The position numbers were made by a program, and so were the translations under genes. Shown in pieces: positions 1-10,504 of a stretch of DNA of 64,000 bases (the first letter of the stretch is position 1; each line of letters begins with the position of its first letter). This DNA comes from Hippophae tibetana (taxonomy: Eukaryota; Streptophyta; Magnoliopsida; Rosales; Elaeagnaceae): positions 53,271,627-53,335,626 of the forward strand of contig CM072803.1 of assembly GCA_037013495.1 (NCBI GenBank), in the 5' to 3' direction. The notes below the pieces were generated by a model, which saw nothing but the letters and a program-made list of their open reading frames with translations, was not told where the DNA came from and did no database searches.

Positions 1-622
1 TGAGAAACATTTTGAACCTATCCCAAGCTTCATGGAATGGTTCTCCTTCCATCTGAGAGAAAGTAGCAATCTTTCCTCTCAACTCTGATGTTTTTTGGTG
101 GGAATAGAATTTTCCCATGAATTTATTGTAAATGTTACCCCATGTCATCAGAGAACCTAGGGGAAGTGACATCAACCAAGCTTTGGCCTTATCCTTTAAG
201 GTGTAGGGAAAACATCTCATTCTAAGTTTATCCTCGTTTAGAATACCGAGGGGGAATGTTTGGACCGTAGCATAGAAATCTCTCATAAAGGAAAGAGAAT
301 CTTCATTAGGTAGCCCATAAAAGGAAGGAAGCATAGAAAAATGAATATTTTTAAGGTCATAATTCCGAGCAGCCTCACCCAACTGGATAGCGTCAGTTGC
401 CGTGCCAATCACCGGTCTTGCAAACTCCTTCATAGTGGTTTCCCTAACATGTTGGTTTTCTTCCATTTCTTTCGGTTCTATTAAAGGATTAAGACTTGGT
501 TCTATGTTTGGCTCAAAAACAGGTTGATGGGTGGAATCCAGTTTTGTTGACACTTGTTTAAATTTATGAATATTATTTACATATGGTGTAAGGGGGTTTC
601 CTAAGGATCTCCTACCACGCAT
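1..622 (-). CDS. gag: Gag polyprotein N-terminal part (partial), Ty3/gypsy retrotransposon
   Basis: The frame opens at an ATG at 622-620 on the minus strand and stays open for 207 codons to the window edge, where it is cut by the window and not by a stop. The protein is a retrotransposon capsid protein. Its core (about residues 95-207) has the plant retrotransposon gag signature: KDKAKAWLMSLPLGSLMTW at about 143-161, then KFYSHQKTSELRGKI, then EPFHEAWDRFK near 194-204. The first 70 residues are basic then acidic/polar and unlike element 2's Gag, so this is a different family. There are no frameshifts or stops. Gag would assemble virus-like particles in the cytoplasm carrying the element RNA. 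The zinc knuckle and protease expected further on lie outside the window. Confidence 0.9.
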   Translation of the reverse strand, partial: MRGRRSLGNPLTPYVNNIHKFKQVSTKLDSTHQPVFEPNIEPSLNPLIEPKEMEENQHVRETTMKEFARPVIGTATDAIQLGEAARNYDLKNIHFSMLPSFYGLPNEDSLSFMRDFYATVQTFPLGILNEDKLRMRCFPYTLKDKAKAWLMSLPLGSLMTWGNIYNKFMGKFYSHQKTSELRGKIATFSQMEGEPFHEAWDRFKMFL

Positions 623-740
623 AGACTATTGTAAACGTAAATTTAAAACTCCTGTCAACAAAATAAAAAATTTAGAGAAAATTTACATGGTATTTAATAC
701 AAAACACTAAACAAAACTAGTTAAACCCTAAAATTTATTT

Positions 741-800
741 TATATATATATATATATATATATATTATTTATTTTAATATTATTATTATTATTATTATTT
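741..800. repeat. Microsatellite: (TA)n followed by (ATT)n
   Basis: About twelve TA units (741-764) are followed after a short AT-rich bridge by about seven ATT/TAT units (about 778-800). It lies in the leader just upstream of gag in element 1. Confidence 0.9.
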
Positions 801-1018
801 TAAATAACATAATCAATATTAACCAAGAGTGCTCCCAGGAAAGAATGGTGGTGCAAACGGCTCCTTAAAAACCATTCTCCTATCCATAACAACATTCACA
901 TGAAAGACTAGTGGCACAAAGGTTTCCAAGAACTAATCTCCAAGACAGAACTCTTTTAGATTTTTACTTTTCATGCTATTTAGTTAATTAGGTATAAATT
1001 CAAGTAATGTTTTTTTTA

Positions 1019-1282
1019 ACGGTAATTTTATTTTACTATTCATGCTATATTATTTCTTATTAACTTAAAATTTTTGAAATTAAAATTGTTTTTTTACTAT
1101 TTATAAACGGTAATTTTATTTTACTATTCACGTTGTATTGTTTCTTATTAACTTAAAATTTTTGAAATTAAAATTTTTTTTTACTATTCATAAACGATAA
1201 TTTTATTTTACTATTCTCGCTGTATTATTTCTTATTAACTTAAAATTTTTGAAATTTTTAAAAAAAAATTTACTATTCATGA
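1019..1282. repeat. Three tandem copies of an ~88 bp AT-rich repeat in the element 1 leader
   Basis: Units start at about 1019, 1107 and 1194, with a partial fourth at 1283, giving spacings of 88, 87 and 89 bp. Each begins near ACGGTAATTTTATTTTACTA (ACGATAA in the third), continues through TTTCTTATTAACTTAAAATT and ends in an A/T run before the next unit. Copies differ by a few substitutions and by homopolymer length. Confidence 0.85.
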
Positions 1283-1506
1283 ACGGTAAAAACTTTTATT
1301 CAAATTTCAAATTTCAAAATTATTTTCACTATAAAAAAAATTATTTTTTTAAATTTTTTAAATTTTTTTTTAAATTGTTTTTTTTATTTCTTATTAATTT
1401 TGAAATTTGATTATTATTATTTTTTATTATTAAAAAAAATCACAATTATTTACAGCACAAAAAATGTTTTTAAAATTTTGATAAATAATTTAAAAACGTT
1501 ATTCCT

Positions 1507-1524
1507 TTCCCGGCAACGGCGCCA
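1507..1524 (-). other. Primer-binding site of element 1 (tRNA-Asp type)
   Basis: On the minus strand the site reads TGGCGCCGTTGCCGGGAA. It is complementary to the 3' end of plant tRNA-Asp(GTC), which ends CCCCGGCAACGGCGCCA, with one mismatch near the distal end. It sits 6 nt (AGTTTT) inside the LTR end, and element 2 has the same spacing. Reverse transcription of the element RNA would start here. Confidence 0.9.
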
Positions 1525-1756
1525 AAAACTTGATGAGCAAAAACCGGCATCGTCGATTCTTGCCAATACTTTGGTTTTAATATTTATAAAACTCTCACAA
1601 GTACACGAATCATTTCGAAGAAAATGATAAGTATACTCCCAAGGTCGATCTAAGGAAGGAATGTATGTGGTTTTTAATTTATTATTCAAACTTTTAAAAA
1701 GGAAATTAAATCCTAAACATCATGTTACGATAGTTTGGTTTCTGTGTTCCTAATCT

Positions 1757-1890
1757 AATAACATAAAAATAAACATATATACAGATTAATAAATATAATT
1801 TAATAACATAAAAATAAACATAGATACAAATTTAATAAATATTTATCTAAAAATAAACATAGATACAGATTCAATAAATATTTATGCAAA
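1757..1890. repeat. Three imperfect ~43 bp direct repeats in the U5 region of LTR 1
   Basis: The phrase AAAAATAAACATAgATACA followed by a variable T-rich tail and AATAAATAT occurs three times with spacings of about 45 and 41 bp. It is AT-rich and within the transcribed part of the LTR. Confidence 0.7.
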
Positions 1891-2018
1891 TTTTATCATT
1901 TATATTAGTGGAGTATTTATGGAGATAATAACTAAATTAATTATGCTTGCTCATATTATCTAGGTTATTAAAGATATAAATTGATATTTTATTGATTCTC
2001 TCTTTTTTATATAAATAT

Positions 2019-2165
2019 CACCTTTGGTGGGATTAGATATTCTTTGTTAACTAAACAAATCAATTAACACCTATGGGTGGGGTTGATAACTAATATGCTT
2101 AATTAAATTAATTCCTTTTTCTAAGAGATTGAAAATGAACCATTTAAATGCCACCTTTGGTGGGG
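2019..2165. repeat. Three short GGTGG/CCACC dyads in the transcribed part of LTR 1
   Basis: Self-complementary motifs lie at 2019-2030 (CACCTTTGGTGG), 2068-2080 (CACCTATGGGTGG) and 2151-2165 (CCACCTTTGGTGGGG). Each is followed by a GGATTA/GGTTGA/GGTTAGA-like tail. They are GC-rich islands in an AT-rich background and would form small hairpins with 4-5 bp stems in the RNA or single-stranded cDNA. Function unknown. Confidence 0.65.
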
Positions 2166-2780
2166 TTAGACAGTTTAAACTTTATTCAAGGTGTCCAAAT
2201 TAAACATAAGAATTTAATTATCCGAGTATTAACTTTCAAGTTTTAAAACCACTATTGAAAACATGTTGTCAATACATTTTCACATAATAATTCTTATAAA
2301 AACTTTTGAAATAGAGTTTCACTCTAACTACCGGGCGATTGTACCAACAAATAAAAAAGCACTACTCTAAATTAGACCGGATAACTAAACCTTAAAATCT
2401 AATTTTCATATTTAAGTTTGTAATGAAAAATAATATATTTCTCTCTAACATTCTTAATATAAAATCTTGAATAAAAATAAAATCAATTCATTTTAGAAAT
2501 TTTTACCTATTTAATATTTCGCAAGCATAACAACGTTATTATTATATCATGTTTATAAACAGCCAGCAGAGTTAAATTTAATCATAGACAAATTAAATAT
2601 AACATGTAAGAATAAAGCATAAAGAATAACTGTAAAGAAAATAAAATCCTTACAGAACTTCGATGCTATTCCCATTGCTGGAAAACCTCCAAGCAGAATT
2701 TGCACTCCCATTTATTGAATCAAAAAGCTAAATTATTACAAAAACATTACAAGTTCCCCTCAAAAAGAGAAGAACTCTAA

Positions 2781-2868
2781 AACTAAGAGAATTGAACTAA
2801 AAACTAAGAGAAAAACTAAGAAAAGCTTGAAAACTAAGAAGGAAACTAAGAAAAACTTAAAAACTAAG
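2781..2868 (-). repeat. Clustered AACTAAG repeats downstream of the LTR 1 promoter
   Basis: Six AACTAAG motifs start at 2781, 2802, 2814, 2832, 2844 and 2862. On the transcribed minus strand they read CTTAGTT and form a pyrimidine-rich leader starting some 30 nt after the predicted start site. The pattern suggests slippage expansion; pyrimidine-rich leaders are common just downstream of plant promoters. Confidence 0.75.
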
Positions 2869-2922
2869 AAATGAGAGAAAGAAAGAAGAGAGAAGTGTGT
2901 TTTGAAGTGAAGGGAAGGGGGG

Positions 2923-2930
2923 TATTTATA
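2923..2930 (-). promoter_or_regulatory. TATA box of LTR 1
   Basis: On the minus strand the context is CACCTATAAATACCCCCC, a strong plant TATA box with a C-rich flank. A start site about 28-30 nt downstream falls near 2895 in ACACACTTCTC. The spacing to the LTR end gives a U3 of about 570 bp. Confidence 0.75.
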
Positions 2931-3002
2931 GGTGAAAATGGAGAGAAAAAGTGAGTGAAAAAATAATAAAAAATGGTGAAAAAGCGTAGTGAAAATGGTG
3001 AG

Positions 3003-3047
3003 GTCATTAATGACGTCATCATGACGTCATGGGGGCGGCTGCACGTG
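3003..3047 (-). promoter_or_regulatory. Cluster of ACGT-core motifs (two TGACGTCA, one CACGTG) in U3 of LTR 1
   Basis: Two perfect TGACGTCA palindromes (C-box/as-1-like, bound by plant bZIP factors) lie at 3011-3018 and 3022-3029, 11 bp apart. A perfect G-box CACGTG lies at 3042-3047. A 12 bp palindrome, GTCATTAATGAC, overlaps the first at 3003-3014. They are about 80-120 bp upstream of the TATA box on the transcribed strand, a normal place for activator sites. Motifs are seen; binding is inference. Confidence 0.6.
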
Positions 3048-3213
3048 AAAAATGGGGCGAAAAGGCGTCGGCGCGCGCGGAGGGGGGTTGTCGCTGCGCG
3101 CAGATCGGCGTGTGTGAATAGTACCTATGCGCTGGGGCGCGCGCGGATTGGGGCGCGCGGGGCTTGGGGGTTGGGCTGGGCGCTGGGGCGCTGGGCTGGG
3201 CAGCTGGGCACAA
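3031..3213. other. GC-rich island in U3 of LTR 1
   Basis: About 180 bp of strongly GC-rich sequence with GCGCGC tracts and repeated GCGCTGGGGCG / GGGCTGGG phrases interrupts the AT-rich surroundings. Frames open on both strands here only because GC-rich sequence lacks stops; their products are low-complexity Arg/Pro/Ala and are not called as genes. Two TTGACC (W-box-like) motifs follow at about 3224-3239. Confidence 0.7.
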
Positions 3214-3677
3214 TTTTCTCCGTTTTGACCTTTTTGACCAATTTTGTCCAATTTTTCCATGTTTGTTGACCTTTCCCCACTTATTTATTAATATATTTGT
3301 GATGTATTGCTTCAAGTATTTCTCTTTGAGTCTTTAAGTTACGTTTTTAAGCCAAAATACCTGAAAAACAATAAAAATACCCGTGATTCCGAAAAAGACA
3401 AATTTATATAAATATATGATAAAACATATAAATATATATATTTTTAATAAATTAATGTACATAAAATCATGGTTATTTTAATGCTTTTTGAGCACTCATC
3501 ATTTATTCAGCAACAAATTATTTGAAAAATAAAATGTGAAAATGTTTAAGTTTTCTTTTCCACTTATTTATTTTTCCCAATATTCTATCATTATTTTGTT
3601 TCCTTCTTAAGTGTTAATTCCCACTACAATCAAATTCATTCAAATTTTACTACCTCTTCTCCCAAGGGAAAATTGTG

Positions 3678-3980
3678 ATGGCTATAGGTGGTTTTAGACA
3701 TTATTTGGTAACTTCTTGTTACGTAGGATGGACCATTGCCATAGAGGATTATCATAATATTTATAATCTCATTTCGTTCCTTCTTACGCATAGAATAGGT
3801 TTCAAAAAAAAGATTCTTAGGAGGAAAGACACAACCAAATTTAATTTCAATACGGTGCATTCTAACACAACCAGAATAACTTATAAACAAGTTGAGAATA
3901 TTGATGTTATAAATGAGTTAAAAATGAGAAATATTAATCTCTTATACGAAATAATGAACAAAATTTCAAACGTTTCATAG
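3678..3980 (+). other. Open frame of ~100 codons in a divergent satellite monomer; possible relic, not called as a gene
   Basis: A plus-strand frame opens at ATG 3678 and closes at the TAG at 3978-3980. A closely matching frame occurs at 5322-5630 three monomers on, and a C-terminal portion at 6527-6808. In most other copies it is broken by TGA where GGATGGACC has become GCATGAACC. The translation has a stretch near residues 65-100 (TRITYKQVENIDVINELKMR) with mixed charge unlike random AT-rich reading, but I recognise no family. It may be an ancestral coding remnant or chance. Confidence 0.15.
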
Positions 3981-5321
3981 TTTTACATTTCAAGTCGTAA
4001 TAAATTCCATTTAAATATATCATAATTATAATTCTAAAATATTTGTAGTATTTATTCAGCCACAAATTATTTGTAAAATAGAAATGAGAAAATGTTTAAG
4101 TTTTCTTTTCCACTTATTCATTTTACCCAATATTCTATCATTATTTTGTTTCCTTCTTAAGTCTTAATTCTTACCACAATCAAATTGATTCAAATTTTAT
4201 TACCTCTTCTCCCAAGGGAAATTGGCGATGGCTAGAGGTGGTTTTAGACATTATTTGGTAACTTCTTGTTACGTAGAATGAACCATTGCCATAGAGGATA
4301 AGCATAATATTTCCAATCTTTTTTCCTTTCTTCTTACTCATAGAATGCGTTTCAAAAACTAGATTCTTAGGAGGAAAGACACAACCAAATTTAATTACAA
4401 TATGGTCCATTCTAACACAACCAGAATAACTTTTAAATAAGTTGAGAATAATGATGTCATGAAAGAGTTAAAAATGAGAAATATTGTTCTCTTATACGAA
4501 ATAATGAACAAAATTTCAAATGTTTCATAGTTTTGTATTTCAAGTCGTAATAAATTCCATTTAAATATATCATAATTATAATGATAAAACATTTGGAGTA
4601 TTTATTCAGCAACAAATTATTTGTAAAATAGAAATGAGAAAATGTTTATGTTTTCTTTTCCACTTATTTATTTTTCCCAATATTCTATCATTCTTGTGTT
4701 TCATTCGTAAGTCTTAATTCCCACCAAAATCAAATTAATTCAAATATTTCTCCCTCTTCTCCCAAGTGAAAAAGGTGATGGCTAGAGGTGGTTTTAGATA
4801 TTATTAGGTAACTTCTTGGTACGTACCATGAACCATATCCATAGGAGATAAGCATAATATATCCAATCTTATTTATTTTCTTCTTACTCATAAAATGGGT
4901 TTTGTAAACTAGATTCTTAGGATGAGAGAGATAACCAAATTTAATTTCAATACAGTGCATTCCAACATAACCAGAATAACTTATAAATAAATTGAGAATA
5001 TTGATGTTATGAAAGAGTTAAAAATGAGAAATATTGTCCTCTTATACAAAAAAATGAAAAAAATTTCAAACATTTCATAGTTTTGAATTTCAAGTCGTAA
5101 TAAATTCCATTTAAATATATCATAATTATAATGATAAAAAATTTGTAGTATTTATTCAGCAACAAATTATTTGTAAAATAGAAATAAGAAAATGTTTAAG
5201 TTTTCTTTTCCACTTATTCATTTTTCCCAATATTCTATCATTATTTTGTTTCCTTCTTAAGTCTTAATTCCCACCACAATCAAATTCATTCAAATTTTAC
5301 TACCTCTTCTCCCAAGGGAAA

Positions 5322-5630
5322 ATGGTGATGGCTAGAGGTAATTTTAGACATTATTTGGTAACTTCTTTTTACGTAGGATGGACCATTGCCATAGACGATT
5401 ATCATAATATTTATAATCTCATTTCGTTCCATCTTACGCATAGAATAGGTTTCAAAAACAAGATTCTTAGGAGGAAAGACTCAACCAAATTTAATTTCAA
5501 TACGATGCATTCTAACACAACCAGAATAACGTATAAACAAGTTGAGAATATTGATGTCATAAATGAGTTAAAAATGAGAAATATTAATCTCTTATACGAA
5601 ATAATGAACAAAATTTTAAATGTTTCATAG
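5322..5630 (+). other. Second copy of the plus-strand open frame in a divergent monomer; not called as a gene
   Basis: The frame starts at ATG 5322 and ends at a TAG, with 102 codons. It matches the frame at 3678-3980 over its whole length with scattered differences (for example a K/N change near residue 46 and a V/M change near residue 62) and no internal stop. Its offset of about 1650 bp equals three monomers, so both may descend from one older three-monomer duplication. No start context, promoter or family match supports expression. Confidence 0.15.
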
Positions 5631-8600
5631 TTTTACATTTCAAGTCGTAATAAATTCCATTTAAATATATCATAATTATAATTCTAAAATATTTGTAGTA
5701 TTTATTCAGCCACAAATTATTTGTAAAATAGAAATGAGAAAATGTTTAAGTTTTCTTTTCCACTTATTCATTTTACCCAATATTCTATCATTATTTTGTT
5801 TCCTTCTTAAGTCTTAATTCTTACCACAATCAAATTGATTCAAATTTTATTACCTCTTCTCCCAAGGGAAAATGGTGATGGCTAGAGGTTGTTTTAGACA
5901 TTATTTGGTAACTTCTTGTGATGTAGGATGAACCATTGCCATACAGGATTATTATAATATTTATAATCTCATTTCGTTCCTTCTTACGCATAAAATAGGT
6001 TTCAAAAACAAGATTCTTAGGAGGAAAGACACATCCAAATTTTATTTCAATACGGTGCTTTCTAACACAACCAGAATAACTTATAAACAAGTTTAGAATA
6101 TTGATGTCATAAATGAGTTAAAAATGAGAAATATTAATCTCTTATACGAAATAATGAACAAAATTTCAAACGTTTCATAGTTTTACATTTCAAGTCGTAA
6201 TAAATTCCATTTAAATATATCATAATTATAATGATAAAAAATTTGGAGTATTTATTCAGCCACAAATTATTTGTCAAATAGAAATGAGAAAATGTTTAAG
6301 TTTTCTTTTCCACTTATTTATTTTTCCCAATATTCTATCATTATTTTGTTTCCTTCTTAAGGCTTAATTCTTACCACAATCAAATTCATTCAAATTTTAT
6401 TACCTCTTCTCATAAGGGAAATTGGTGATGGCTAGAGGTGGTTTTAGACATTATTTGGTAACTTCTTGTTACTTAGCATGAACCATTGCCATAGAGGATT
6501 ATAATAATATTTCCAATCTTATTTCCTTGCTTCTTACGCATAGAATAGATTTCAAAAACAAGATTCTTAGGAGGAAAGACTCAACCAAATTTAATTTCAA
6601 TACGGTGCATTCTAACACAACTAGAATAACTTATAAACAAGTTGAGAATATTGATGTCATAAATGAGTTAAAAATGAGAAATATTAATCTCTTATACGAA
6701 ATAATGAAAAAATTTCAAACGTTTCATAGTTTTACATTTAAAGTCGTAATAAATTCCATTCAAATATATTATAATTATAATTATAAAATATTTGGAGTAT
6801 TTATTTAGAAACAAATTATTTGTAAAATAGAAATGAGAAAATGTTTAAGTTTTTTTTCCACTTATTTATTTTTCCCAATATTCTATTATTATTTTGTTTT
6901 CTTCTTAAGTCTTAATTCCCACCACAATCAAATTCATTCAAATTTTATTACCTCTTCTCCCAAGCGAAAATGGTGATGGCTAAAGGTGATATTAGACATT
7001 ATTTGGTAACTTCTTGGTACGTAGCATGAACCATATCCATAGGGGATAAGCATAATATTTCCAATCTTATTTATTTGCTTCTTACTCATAAAATTGGTTT
7101 TGTAAACTACATTCTTAGGAGGAAAGACACAACCAAATTTAATTTCAATACGGTGCATTCTAACACAACCAGAATAACTTTTAAATAAATTGAGAATATT
7201 GATTTCATAAATCAGTTAAAAATGAGAAATATTGATCTCTTATACGAAATAATGATTAAAATTTCAAAAGTTTCATAGTTTTACATTTCAAGTCGTAATA
7301 AATTCCATATAAATATATCATAATTATTATGATAAAAAATTTGGAGTATTTATTCACCCAAAAATTATTTGTAAAATAGAAATAAGAAAATGTTTAAGTT
7401 ATCTTTTCCACTTATTTATTTTTCACAATATTCTATCATTATTTTGTTTCATTCGTAAGTCTTAATTCCCACCAAAATCAAATTAATTCAAATATTTCTC
7501 CCTCTTCTCCCAATGGAAAAGGGCGATGGCTAGAGGTGGTTTTAGACATTATTTGGTAACTTCTTGGTACGTAGCATGAACCATATCCATAGGGGATAAA
7601 CATAATATTTATAATCTTATTTATTTGCTTCTTACTCATAAAATGGGTTTTGTAAACTATATTCTTAGGAGGAGAGAGATAAGCAAATTTAATTTCAATA
7701 CAGTGCATTCCAACACAACCAGAATAACTTATAAATAAATTGAGAATATTGATGTCATGAAAGGATTAAAAATGAGAAATATTGTTCTCTTATACGAAAT
7801 AATGAAAAAAATTTCAAACGTTTCATTGTTTTGAATTTCAAGTCGTAATAAATTCCATTTAAATATATCATAATTATAATGATAAAAAATTTGGAGTATT
7901 TGTTCACCCACAAATTATTTGTAAAATAGAAATAAGAAAAAGTTTAAGTTTTCTTTTCCACTTTGTTATTTTTCCCAATATTCTATCATTATTTTCTTTC
8001 ATTCGTAAGTCTTAATTCCCACCAAAATCAAATTAATTCAAATATTTCTCCCTCTTCTCCCAAGGGAAAAAGGTGATGGCTTGAGGTGGTTTTAGACATT
8101 ATTTGGTAACTTCTTGGTACGTAGCATGAACCATATCCATAGGAGATAAGCATAATATTTCCAATCTTATTTATTTGCTTCTTACTCATAAAATGGGTTT
8201 TGTAAACTAGATTCTTAGGATGAGAGAGATAACCAAATTTAATTTCAATACAGTGCATTCTAACATAACCAGAATAACTTATAAATAAATTGAGAATATT
8301 GATGTCATGAAAGAGTTAAAAATGAGAAATATTGTCCTCTTATACAAAAAAATGAAAAAAGTTTCAAACGTTTCATAGTTTTGAATTTCAAGTCGTAATA
8401 AATTCCATTTAAATATATCATAATTATAATGATAAAAAATTTGGAGTATTTATTCAGCAACAATTTATTTGTAAAATAGAAATAAGAAAATGTTTAAGTT
8501 TTCTATTCCACTTATTCATTTTTCCCAATATTCTATCATTATTTTGTTTCCTTCTTAAGTCTTAATTCTTACCACAATCAAATTCATTCAAATTTTATTA

Positions 8601-10504
8601 CCTCTTCTCATAAGGGAAATTGGTGATGGCTAGAGGTGGTTTTAGAAATTATTTGGTAACTTCTTGTTACGTAGCATGAACCATTGCCATAGAGGATTAT
8701 CATAATATTTATAATCTCATTTCGTTCCTTCTTACCCATAAAATAGGTTTCAAAAACAGGATTCTTAGGAGGAAAGACACAACCAAATTTAATTTCAATA
8801 CGGTGCATTCTAACACAACCAGAATAACTTATAAACAAGTTGAGAATAATGATGTCATAAATGAGTTAAAAATGAGAAATATTAATCTCTTATACGAAAT
8901 AATGAACAAAATTTCAAACGTTTCTTAGTTTTACATTTCAAGTCGTAATAAATTCCATTTAAATATATCATAATTATAATGATAAAAAATTTGGAGTATT
9001 TATTCAGCCACAAATTATTTGTAAAATAGAAATGAGAAAATGTTTAAGTTTTCTATTCCACTTATTCATTTTTCCCAATATTCTATCATTATTTTGTTTC
9101 CTTCTTAAGTCTTAATTCTTACCACAATCAAATTCATTCAAATTTTATTATCTCTTCTCATAAGGGAAATTTGTGATGGCTAGAGGTGGTTTTAGAAATT
9201 ATTTGGTAACTTCTTGTTACGTAGCATGAACCATTGCCATAGAGGATTATAATAATATTTACAATCTTATTTCGTTGCTTCTTACGCATAGAATAGGTTT
9301 CAAAAACAAGATTCTAAGGAGGAAAGACTCAACCAAATTTAATTTCAATACGGTGCATTCTAACATAACCAGAATAACTTATAAACAAGTTGAAATATTG
9401 ATGTTATAAATGAGTTAAAAATGAGAAATATTAATCTCTTATACGAAATAATGAACAAAATTTCAAACGTTTCATAGTTTTACATTTCAAGTCGAAATAA
9501 TTTCCATTTAAATATATCATAATTATAATGATAAAACATTTGGAGTATTTATTCAGCAACAAATTATTTGTAAAATAGAAATGAGAAAATGTTTAAGTTT
9601 TCTTTTCCACTTATTTCTTTTTCCCAATATTCTATCATTATTTTGTTTCCTTCTTAAGTCTTAATTCCCACCAAAATGAAATTAATTCAAATATTTCTCC
9701 CTCTTCTCCCAAGATAAAAAGGTGATTACTAAAGGTGGTTTTAGACATTATTTGGTAACTTCTTGGTACGTAGCATGAACCATATCCATAGGAGATAAGC
9801 ATAATATTTCCAATCTTATTTATTTGCTTCTTACTCATAAAATGGGCTTTGTAAACTAGATTCTTAGGAGGAGAGAGATAACCAAATTTAATTTCAATAC
9901 AGTGCATTCCAACACTACCAGAATAACTTATAATAAATTGAGAATATTGATGTCATGAAAGAGTTAAAAATGAGAAATATTGTTCTCTTATACGAAATAA
10001 TGAACAAAATTTCAAACGTTTCATAGTTTTGAATTTCAAGTCGTAAGAAATTCCATTTAAATATATCATAATTATAATGATAAAACATTTGGAGTATTTA
10101 TTCAGCAACAAATTATTTGTAAAATAGAAATGAGAAAATGTTTAAGTTTTCTTTTCCACTTATTTCTTTTTCCCAATATTCTATCATTATTTTGTTTCCT
10201 TCTTCAGTCTTAATTCCCACCAAAATGAAATTAATTCAAATATTTCTCCCTCTTCTCTCAAGATAAAAAGGTGATTGCTAGAGGTGGTTTTAGACATTAT
10301 TTGGTAACTTCTTGGTACGTAGCATGAACCATATCCATAGGAGATAAGCATAATATTTCCAATCTTATTTATTTCCTTCTTACTCATAAAATGGGTTTTG
10401 TAAACTAGATTCTTAGGAGGAGAGAGATAACCAAATTTAATTTCAATACAGTGCATTCCAACACAACAAGAATAACTTATAATAAATTGAGAATATTGAT
10501 GTCA

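Larger units (their letters stand above)
623..1506 (-). other. Untranslated leader between PBS and gag of element 1
   Basis: This 884 bp stretch lies between the primer-binding site and the gag start codon, so it would be 5' untranslated RNA. It is very AT-rich with long A and T runs. It holds a dinucleotide/trinucleotide microsatellite (about 741-800), a less AT-rich stretch of about 140 bp (about 820-960) and three 88 bp tandem repeats (1019-1282). Short frames crossing it are chance openings. A packaging signal is expected in such leaders but I cannot place one. Confidence 0.7.
1..3501 (-). mobile_element. Element 1: 5' end of an Athila/Tat-like Ty3/gypsy LTR retrotransposon, cut by the window edge
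   Basis: Read on the minus strand, the order is complete LTR, 6-nt spacer, tRNA-Asp primer-binding site, long AT-rich leader, then the start of gag leaving the window at base 1. This is the 5' half-order of an LTR retrotransposon. Satellite DNA starts directly after the LTR at 3502, so the element lies in or at the edge of the array. The other end, and so the target-site duplication and LTR-LTR divergence, lie outside the window. The visible gag is uninterrupted, so the element may be fairly young or intact. The tRNA-Asp PBS and gag type suggest the Athila branch; the lineage call is inference because no reverse transcriptase is visible. Confidence 0.88.
1531..3501 (-). mobile_element. 5' LTR of element 1 (1971 bp)
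   Basis: The plus-strand ends are TGATGAG at 1531 and CTCATCA at 3501, a perfect 7 bp terminal inverted repeat with the canonical TG...CA boundaries. The inner end abuts the PBS spacer; the outer end abuts satellite. On the minus strand, U3 runs from 3501 down to a TATA box at 2930-2923. Transcription would start near 2895, and R/U5 extends down to 1531. U3 carries a GC-rich block and ACGT-core motifs. R/U5 carries CTTAGTTT repeats, GGTGG/CCACC dyads and a three-copy AT-rich repeat. The U5 end (plus strand AAGTACACGAATCATTTC, about 1599-1616) resembles the same position in element 2's LTR, indicating related lineages. Confidence 0.88.
3502..10504. repeat. Divergent left-edge block of the ~550 bp satellite (12 monomers plus a 408 bp partial)
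   Basis: Using TTTATTCA as the phase marker, monomers start at 3502, 4051, 4601, 5151, 5701, 6251, 6800, 7349, 7899, 8449, 8999, 9548 and 10097, so the period is 549-550 bp. Copies differ visibly from each other. One subset (for example 3502, 4051, 5701, 8449) has an older-looking form with GGAGGAAAGACACAACC, and another (for example 4601, 7349, 7899, 9548) is close to the homogenised array on the right. Identity rises from left to right. The first monomer abuts element 1 and the last is cut at 10504 by element 2. There is no convincing gene in this block. Confidence 0.95.

Noticed and set aside
1400..1689. Overlapping frames on both strands around the PBS of element 1
   Set aside because: They cross the PBS and LTR boundary, are composed of AT-rich low-complexity residues, and do not fit the element's gene order.
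2973..3315. Frames on both strands in the GC-rich part of LTR 1
   Set aside because: Stop-free by composition; translations are low-complexity Arg/Pro/Ala, lie in U3 and conflict with each other on both strands.
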